Origin: Rhodobacter ferrooxidans
GTDB taxonomy: Bacteria; Pseudomonadota; Alphaproteobacteria; Rhodobacterales; Rhodobacteraceae
DNA: 64,000 nucleotides
Assembly (NCBI RefSeq): GCF_000176015.1
Contig: NZ_ACYY01000015.1
Coordinates: forward strand, 1-64,000
Reading direction: 5' to 3'
Below the pieces are notes generated by a model that worked only from the letters and a program-made list of their open reading frames with translations, searched no databases and was not told where the DNA came from. This document shows positions 58,231 through 64,000 of this stretch, one piece after another; positions within the stretch are counted from its first letter, which is position 1, and every line of letters starts with the position of its first letter. Both the position numbers and the translations under genes were made by a program.

Positions 58231-61200
58231 TTGCACATCGTCTACCGCGAAAGCCACGGGCTGGAGGAGACCGACACGCCGTTCGACCTGGGGCAAACCC
58301 CGGCCGATCTGGTGGTGCTGTCGTTTTCCGACAGCGACCTTGGGGCTTTTGCGGCGGGCTGGCAGCGCGGGCGCGACAGTCTTCCCAGCCTGCGGTTGGC
58401 CAATCTGGTGGCACTGCGGCATCCGCTTTCGGTGGATACGTATTCTGAATCAGTGCTTTGCCGCGCGAAAGGCATCCTGATCCGGCTGATCGGCGGCGAA
58501 AGTTATTGGGCTTACGGGCTGGCGCAGGTGCAGGATATGGCGCGCAGGCTGGGCATTGCGCTGGCGGTGCTGCCTGCCGACGGGCGCGAGGATGCGCGGC
58601 TGGATCAGCTTTCCACCCTGCCGGTTTCGACCCTGCGGCGGCTTTCGGCGCTGTGCGATGCCGGGGGGGCGGTCGCGGCGCAGGCGGCTTTGGCGCAACT
58701 TTCGCTGGCGGCGGGGCTGTATGCCGGGCCGGTGCCGGGCGACAAGACCGTGACCGATTGCGGCTGGTATGATCCGGCGCGCGGCGTGGTTGCGGGGCCA
58801 TCGGGCGACGGTCCGGCGGCAGCGGTGGTGTTCTACCGCAGCTATCTGACCGCCGCCGACACCGGCCCGGTGGATGCGCTGATCGACGGCTTGCGGGCGC
58901 GGGGGTTCAACGCCATCGGGCTGTTTGCGCCCTCGCTGAAGGCGGCGGGGGCCGGGGAATGGCTGAAAGGGGCGCTCGCTGCGCTCGCGCCAGTGACGAT
59001 CCTCAACGCTACCGCTTTTTCGGGGCGTGGCGCGGATGGCAGCAGCCCGCTGGATGGCCCCGGCTGCCCGGTGTTCCAGGTGGCGCTGTCAACCGCCCGC
59101 AGGCGCGACTGGGCCTCGGCGGATCGCGGTTTGTCACCCGCCGATCTGGCGATGCACGTCGTGCTGCCCGAGGTGGACGGCCGGATTTTCGCCGGTGTCG
59201 CCAGCTTCAAATCGCCCGGCAAGCGCGACCCGGACCTGCAGTTTTCCCGCTTTGCCCACCGCGCCGATGCCGGGCGGGTTGCCACCATTCTGGACCGGGT
59301 GGAGGGCTGGCACCGCCTGGCCCGCACGCCCGCGCCGCAGCGGCAGGTGGCGCTGGTGCTGTCCACCTATCCCGGCAAGGCGCATCAACTGGCGCATGCC
59401 GTGGGGCTGGATGCCCTGGCCTCGCTGGAGGCGATCCTGCTTCATCTGAAGTCTGAGGATTATGCCGTAACCACTTGCAATAAAGCGGGTAAGTTGCTTC
59501 TCACTGAAACATCAAGCTGGCCACTGACCGACTATCTCGCTGCGCTGAAATCCCTGCCGGAAACCCTGCAAGCGGCGCTGCAAGCCGCCTGGGGTGCGCC
59601 TGCCACCGACCCTGCCTGCCGCGATGGCGCCTTCCATTTCGCCGCCCTGCGCCGGGGCAACGCCCTGGTGGCGCTGCAACCCGAGCGCGGCGAGGTGGCC
59701 AGCCGGGACGGCGACTACCACGACCTGTCGCGCACGCCGCGCCATGCCTATGTCGCCTTCTACCTGTGGCTGCGCGCGCAAGGCATCCATGCGCTGATTC
59801 ACATTGGCGCGCATGGCACGCTGGAATGGCTGCCGGGGAAATCTGTTGCGTTGTCAGACGTTTGCTGGCCGGAAGTGTTGTGCGGCCCCTTGCCGGTGAT
59901 CTACCCGTTCATCGTCAACGACCCCGGCGAGGCGGCGCAGGCCAAGCGGCGCATCGGGGCGGTGACGCTGGGGCATCTGCCGCCCGCCATGGCCGCCTCG
60001 GCGGTGCCGGAAGGCCTGCACCGGCTGGAGCGGTTGTTGGACGAATACTCCACCGCCGATGGGCTTGACCCCAGCCGCCGCGACCGTCTGATTGCCGACA
60101 TCCGCAATGAGGCGAAGGCGGCAGGGGTGGAGGACGATCTGGCCCTGCCCGCCAATGCCAGTGCCGCCGAGGCGATCACCCGCATCGACCGCTTTGTCTG
60201 CGACATCAAGGAAAGCCAGTTCGGCGACGGGTTGCATGTCTATGGTCAGGGTGCCGGGGAAATGCAGGGCCTCAGCATGGCTTTGGCGGGCAAGCGGGTG
60301 GCGGCGGGGCCGGCGGGTTCGCCCTATCGCGGGCGGGCGGACGTGCTGCCCACGGGGCGCAATCTCTATTCGGTCGATCCGCGGGCGGTGCCGTCGCGCG
60401 GGGCGCATGCGCAGGGGGTGAAGCTGGCCGAGGAGCTGCTGCGGCGGCATCTGCAGGATCAGGGCGACTGGCCGCGCGGGCTGGTGATCGACCTTTGGGG
60501 CTCGGCGTCGATGCGCACGGCGGGCGAGGAATTTGCCATGGCGCTGCATCTGGCGGGGCTGGCGCCGGTCTGGGATGCGGGGTCGGACCGGGTGTCGGGG
60601 TTTGAAATCGTACCGCTGGCCTTGCTGGGGCGGCCAAGGATCGACGTGACGCTGCGGGTTTCCGGCCTGTTCCGCGACATCTTTCCGGGGCTGGCGCAGA
60701 TGTTCGAGGCCGGGGCGGCGGCTTTGGCGGAACGCGAGGAAGCCGCCGACGACAACCCCTATACCCTGCGCATCAACCGGGTGTTTGGTCCGAAACCGGG
60801 GCTTTACGGGCTGGGCATGGGCGAATCGCTGGAGGATTACAGTGCCGAGGGCCGGGCGGCGGCGGGCGAGGCCTGGTTGAAGGGCAGCGAATGGGCGATT
60901 GATGCGCAGGGCGTGGCAACCCCGGCGCGGGCGGCTTTGGAGGCGCGACTGCGGACCGCCGACGGCTTTGCCCATGTACAGGATCTGGCGGAAACCGATC
61001 TGCTGCTGGCCTCGGACTATGCCGCCCATGAAGGCGGCTTTGCCGCTGCCGTGGCGCGGCTGGGCGGGGCGGAACCCGCGCTTTACCATCTGGATACCAG
61101 CAAATCCGCCCCGCAGGCCCGAACCGTGGCCGAGGAGATTGCAAGGGTGGTTCGGGCGCGGGCGGCCAATCCGCTCTGGGCCGACGGCATGATGCGGCAT

Positions 61201-61461
61201 GGTTTCCGTGGGGCGGCAGAACTGGCGGCAACGCTGGACCATCTGGCGGCTTTCGCGCATCTGACCCGCGCGGTGCCGCCGCATCTGTTTGATCTTTATC
61301 ACGAAGCCACGCTGGGGCGGGCCGATCTGGTGGATTTCATGGAAGCCGAAAACCCCGGCGCGCTGGCGGCGATGCAGGCGCGGTTTGCCGCCCTGCGCGA
61401 CGCCGGGCTGTGGATCACCCGGCGCAACTCGATCGCCGCGGCGATGGAGGCGGGGGCATGA
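58231..61461 (+). CDS. cobN: Aerobic cobaltochelatase subunit CobN
   Basis: A 1076-aa large chelatase subunit that binds hydrogenobyrinate a,c-diamide. Diagnostic are LIHIGAHGTLEWLPGKSVALSD, YPFIVNDPGEAAQAKRRIGAV, HVYGQG and IDLWGSASMRTAGEEFAMAL. It probably starts with TTG at 58231 (two bases after cobW), giving HIVYRESHGLEE at the N-terminus, with GGAGGG upstream. It is shorter than the roughly 1270-aa Pseudomonas denitrificans protein; I believe this is usual in the group. Residues about 405-435 are encoded by an AT-richer patch. Confidence 0.96.
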   Translation: MHIVYRESHGLEETDTPFDLGQTPADLVVLSFSDSDLGAFAAGWQRGRDSLPSLRLANLVALRHPLSVDTYSESVLCRAKGILIRLIGGESYWAYGLAQVQDMARRLGIALAVLPADGREDARLDQLSTLPVSTLRRLSALCDAGGAVAAQAALAQLSLAAGLYAGPVPGDKTVTDCGWYDPARGVVAGPSGDGPAAAVVFYRSYLTAADTGPVDALIDGLRARGFNAIGLFAPSLKAAGAGEWLKGALAALAPVTILNATAFSGRGADGSSPLDGPGCPVFQVALSTARRRDWASADRGLSPADLAMHVVLPEVDGRIFAGVASFKSPGKRDPDLQFSRFAHRADAGRVATILDRVEGWHRLARTPAPQRQVALVLSTYPGKAHQLAHAVGLDALASLEAILLHLKSEDYAVTTCNKAGKLLLTETSSWPLTDYLAALKSLPETLQAALQAAWGAPATDPACRDGAFHFAALRRGNALVALQPERGEVASRDGDYHDLSRTPRHAYVAFYLWLRAQGIHALIHIGAHGTLEWLPGKSVALSDVCWPEVLCGPLPVIYPFIVNDPGEAAQAKRRIGAVTLGHLPPAMAASAVPEGLHRLERLLDEYSTADGLDPSRRDRLIADIRNEAKAAGVEDDLALPANASAAEAITRIDRFVCDIKESQFGDGLHVYGQGAGEMQGLSMALAGKRVAAGPAGSPYRGRADVLPTGRNLYSVDPRAVPSRGAHAQGVKLAEELLRRHLQDQGDWPRGLVIDLWGSASMRTAGEEFAMALHLAGLAPVWDAGSDRVSGFEIVPLALLGRPRIDVTLRVSGLFRDIFPGLAQMFEAGAAALAEREEAADDNPYTLRINRVFGPKPGLYGLGMGESLEDYSAEGRAAAGEAWLKGSEWAIDAQGVATPARAALEARLRTADGFAHVQDLAETDLLLASDYAAHEGGFAAAVARLGGAEPALYHLDTSKSAPQARTVAEEIARVVRARAANPLWADGMMRHGFRGAAELAATLDHLAAFAHLTRAVPPHLFDLYHEATLGRADLVDFMEAENPGALAAMQARFAALRDAGLWITRRNSIAAAMEAGA

Positions 61462-62597
61462 GCGCGCCGGTGATCCAAGGCTGGTGCCCCGGCGCGTTGC
61501 GGCCGATGGCGTCGGGCGACGGGCTGGTGGTGCGGGTGCGCCCCCGCGGCGGGCGGCTTGAACCGGCGCAGGCGGCGGGGATTGCGGCGCTGTCCCGCGC
61601 TCATGGCAACGGGGTGATCGACCTTTCGGCGCGGGCCAATGTGCAATTGCGCGGTGTGACCGAGGCCAGCCATGGGCCGCTGCTCGAGGGGTTGCGGGCG
61701 CTGGGGTTGCTCGACGAAAGCATTGCCGCCGAGACCCGCCGCAACATCGTGGTGACGCCTTTCTGGGACGCCGGGGATGGCACGCAGGCCTTGGCGCAGG
61801 CGCTGGCAAAGGCGTTGGCGCCGGACGCCCCGGCCCTGCCCGGCAAGTTCGGCTTTGCCGTGGATACCGGCGCCACTCCGGTGCTGCGCGGCACGGCGGC
61901 GGATATAAGGCTGGAATGTAGCGCGGAGGGGCGGTTGCTGGTGAGGGCGGATGGGGCTTCAACCGGCGCCAACGTGACACCCGAAACCGCCGCCGAGACT
62001 GCCCTGCATCTGGCGCGCTGGTTCGTTGAAAGTGGTGGCATTTCCGAAAGCCGAGGCCGGATGGCGGCGCACCTGGCGCGGGGGGCGGTGTTGCCGGGGG
62101 TGTTTCGGGAAGCCGAGGCTTTGCCGCCGGGGGAACTCCCGCAGTTTGCGCCGGGCACCGTTCCGCAGGGCCAGCTTGTCGGCTTTGCCTTCGGCCAGAT
62201 GCAGGCGGAAACCCTTGCGGCGCTGGCGGGCCTCTGGCCGCTGCGGGTCACGCCTTGGCGGATGCTGCTGATTGAAGGGCTGCGGGGCACGCCTGCCCTG
62301 CCCGGCCTGATCACCGACGCGCATGACCCGCTGCTGCGGGTGATTGCCTGCACCGGCGCGCCGGGCTGCCCGCAGGCTTTGCAGCCCACAAGGCCCCTCG
62401 CGCGGGCGCTGGCGGCGCATGTGCCGTCGGGGCAGATGCTGCATGTCTCGGGCTGCGCCAAGGCCTGCGCCCATCCGGGGCAAGGCCCGGTGACGCTGCT
62501 GGCCGAAGCGGGCGGTTTCCGCCATGGCGCCACAGGCCCTGCCCTTTCCGCCAAGGCTCTGCTAGAGCGCCCGCAAACCCTGTTCGAGGCCCCGTGA
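61458..62597 (+). CDS. cobG: Precorrin-3B synthase
   Basis: A 379-aa sulfite/nitrite-reductase-like oxygenase that converts precorrin-3A to 3B in the aerobic pathway. The siroheme/[4Fe-4S]-type cysteines are in CTGAPGCPQAL and SGCAKACAHPGQG. The N-terminal half has the ferredoxin-like repeat with LSARANVQLRGV. The ATG overlaps the cobN stop (ATGA). Presence of CobG marks the oxygen-dependent pathway. Confidence 0.93.
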   Translation: MSAPVIQGWCPGALRPMASGDGLVVRVRPRGGRLEPAQAAGIAALSRAHGNGVIDLSARANVQLRGVTEASHGPLLEGLRALGLLDESIAAETRRNIVVTPFWDAGDGTQALAQALAKALAPDAPALPGKFGFAVDTGATPVLRGTAADIRLECSAEGRLLVRADGASTGANVTPETAAETALHLARWFVESGGISESRGRMAAHLARGAVLPGVFREAEALPPGELPQFAPGTVPQGQLVGFAFGQMQAETLAALAGLWPLRVTPWRMLLIEGLRGTPALPGLITDAHDPLLRVIACTGAPGCPQALQPTRPLARALAAHVPSGQMLHVSGCAKACAHPGQGPVTLLAEAGGFRHGATGPALSAKALLERPQTLFEAP

Positions 62598-63226
62598 TGC
62601 CGCATGTCTACGAAACCGATGGCGCCGCCATCTACCTGCAAAGCTTTGCCATGATCCGGGCCGAGGCCGATCTGGCGCGCTTCACCCCCGAGGAGGAAGT
62701 GGTGGTGGTGCGGATGATCCATGCGGCGGGGATGGTCGGGCTGGAGGCCCATGTCCGCTTCACCCCCGGCATGGCGATTGCCGCCCGGGCGGCGCTGGAG
62801 GCCGGGGCGCCGATCCTGTGCGATGTGCGGATGGTCTCCGAAGGCATCACCCGGTCGCGGCTGCCTGCGGGCAACCAGATCATCAGCACGCTGCAAGACC
62901 CGCGGGTGCCGGACATGGCCAAGGCGATGGGCAACACCCGGTCGGCGGCGGCGCTGGAGCTGTGGCGGCCGCATCTGCAAGGCGCGGTGGTGGCGATCGG
63001 CAACGCGCCGACGGCCCTGTTCCACCTGCTGAACATGCTGCAAGACCCGGCCTGCCCGCGGCCTGCGGCGATCATCGGCTGCCCGGTGGGGTTTGTCGGG
63101 GCCGCCGAATCCAAGGCCGCCTTGATGCAGGATGCCCCGGCACCGTCAATGATCGTCGAGGGCAGGCTGGGTGGGTCGGCCATCACCGTGGCGGCGGTCA
63201 ACGCCCTTGCCAGCCGGAAGGAATAG
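62597..63226 (+). CDS. cobH: Precorrin-8X methylmutase
   Basis: A 209-aa enzyme that moves the C-11 methyl to C-12 forming hydrogenobyrinate. Visible: YETDGAAIYLQSFAMIRAE, catalytic-His region RMIHAAGM, CDVRMVSEGITR, and GCPVGFVGAAESK. The start is ATG at 62597, sharing its A with the cobG stop (TGATG); a GTG one codon earlier is possible. GAGG lies upstream. Confidence 0.96.
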   Translation: MPHVYETDGAAIYLQSFAMIRAEADLARFTPEEEVVVVRMIHAAGMVGLEAHVRFTPGMAIAARAALEAGAPILCDVRMVSEGITRSRLPAGNQIISTLQDPRVPDMAKAMGNTRSAAALELWRPHLQGAVVAIGNAPTALFHLLNMLQDPACPRPAAIIGCPVGFVGAAESKAALMQDAPAPSMIVEGRLGGSAITVAAVNALASRKE

Positions 63227-63228
63227 CC

Positions 63229-63969
63229 ATGGCCCGCGTCATCTGCACCGGCCTTGGCCCCGGCGACCCCGACCTGATGGCGGTGCGTTCGGATCGGCTG
63301 ATCCGGGCGGCGGACCAGATCGCCTATTTCCGCAAGGCCGGGCGGGCGGGGCAAGCGCGGCGGATCGTCGAGGGGATGCTGGCGCCGCAAGCCGTCGAAC
63401 ATGCGATGGAATACCCGGTCACCACCGAACTGCCCTTCGACAGCCCGGAATACAACGACGCGCTGGCGCGGTTCTATGACGGCTGGGCCGACCGGCTGGT
63501 GGCGCTGCCCGGCGAGGTGGTGGTGCTGTGCGAGGGCGATCCGTTCTTCTACGGCAGTTTCATGCACCTTTATACCCGGCTGCAGGGCCGCACCGAGGTG
63601 CAGGTGGTGCCCGGCATCACCGGCATGGCCGGCTGCTGGCACGCCACCGGCACGCCGATCACCTGGGGCGACGATGTGCTGTCGGTGCTGATGGGCACCC
63701 TGCCCGAGGAGGCGCTGGTGGACCACATGGCGCGGGCCGAGGCGCTGGTGGTGATGAAAACCGGGCGCAACCTGCCGAAGGTGCGCCGCGCGCTGGAACG
63801 CTCCGGGCGGCTGGCCGATGCCTGGCTGGTGGAAAACGGCACCATGCCGGGGCAGAAGGTGCGGCGGCTGGCGGAAGTGGCAGGCGAGGACTGCCCGTAT
63901 TTCGCCATCGTGCTGGTGCATGGCCATGGCCGCCGACCTGAAGCACTCGGGCCAGAGGTGGCCCCATGA
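63229..63969 (+). CDS. cobI: Precorrin-2 C20-methyltransferase
   Basis: A 246-aa SAM-dependent tetrapyrrole methylase. The N-terminal ICTGLGPGDPDLMAVRSDRLI and LCEGDPFFYGSFMHLY, VVPGITGMAGCW are typical of CobI. GGAAGGAA precedes the ATG. The stop overlaps the next ATG (ATGA). Confidence 0.95.
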   Translation: MARVICTGLGPGDPDLMAVRSDRLIRAADQIAYFRKAGRAGQARRIVEGMLAPQAVEHAMEYPVTTELPFDSPEYNDALARFYDGWADRLVALPGEVVVLCEGDPFFYGSFMHLYTRLQGRTEVQVVPGITGMAGCWHATGTPITWGDDVLSVLMGTLPEEALVDHMARAEALVVMKTGRNLPKVRRALERSGRLADAWLVENGTMPGQKVRRLAEVAGEDCPYFAIVLVHGHGRRPEALGPEVAP

Positions 63970-64000
63970 CCGGCTGGCTGGTGATTGCGGGCCTCGGGCC
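63966..64000 (+). CDS. cobJ: Start of precorrin-3B C17-methyltransferase (partial)
   Basis: Only 11 codons are in the window: MTGWLVIAGLG. The start overlaps the cobI stop (ATGA). The VxGLG beginning of a tetrapyrrole methylase and the usual cobI-cobJ order support CobJ, but the identification rests mainly on context. Confidence 0.6.
   Translation, partial: MTGWLVIAGLG

Overview
The window is a GC-rich (about two-thirds GC) alphaproteobacterial chromosome segment. It most resembles a member of the Rhodobacteraceae (Rhodobacter/Gemmobacter/Tabrizicola type). Reasons: the trpG-trpD-trpC-moaC-moeA-lexA order, a LexA box of the alphaproteobacterial GTTC-N7-GTTC type, aerobic (CobNST) cobalamin genes, a J-domain gene near cobS, and a recurring intergenic CAAATATCC repeat. 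I see no rRNA, tRNA, phage, transposase or CRISPR. About 53 protein genes are supported, most of them tightly packed housekeeping genes.

Layout. 1-458: start of a membrane-anchored Pro/Ala-rich protein on the minus strand. 0.6-5.6 kb: tryptophan (trpG, trpD, trpC), molybdenum cofactor (moaC, moeA) and lexA with its own SOS box. 5.6-12.2 kb: comEC, gltX, gltA, a DUF1624 membrane protein and N-carbamoylputrescine amidase. 12.3-14.1 kb: ornithine/lysine-type decarboxylase with a structured leader, divergent from an Lrp-type regulator. 14.2-26.9 kb: valS, a HisC-like aminotransferase, gatB, a transglycosylase lipoprotein, pepN, bolA, a J-domain protein, msrB and small genes. 27.1-31.8 kb: cobS, cobT and an M24 aminopeptidase. 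31.9-40 kb: sufE, gntK, rnd, purMN, nnr, glnB-glnA.

41.1-53.4 kb is the accessory-looking part. A minus-strand array encodes an FGGY kinase, an acetoin-dehydrogenase-like E1alpha/E1beta/E2, a ribose/AI-2-type ABC importer (binding protein, ATPase, two permeases) and dihydroxyacetone kinase DhaK and DhaL. It is divergent from a SorC/LsrR-type regulator. The regulator, kinase and importer recall the lsr (autoinducer-2) operon, but the LsrF/LsrG steps are absent and an acetoin-dehydrogenase-type complex plus DhaKL stand in their place. This is the best candidate for an undescribed catabolic system. As sequenced, the E2 gene is frameshifted at a run of seven G.

53.4-64 kb is a cobalamin locus. 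A minus-strand unit (cobO, cobQ, a CobW-like GTPase) diverges from a plus-strand unit (DUF1636, cobW, cobN, cobG, cobH, cobI, start of cobJ). The plus unit is preceded by a clear cobalamin riboswitch. Together with cobS/cobT at 27-30 kb the window holds all three subunits of the aerobic cobaltochelatase.

Two repeat families stand out. One is a CAAATATCC-containing, mostly hairpin-forming intergenic element in six places. The other is an approximately 80-nt element shared by the trpD-trpC and cobS-cobT gaps.
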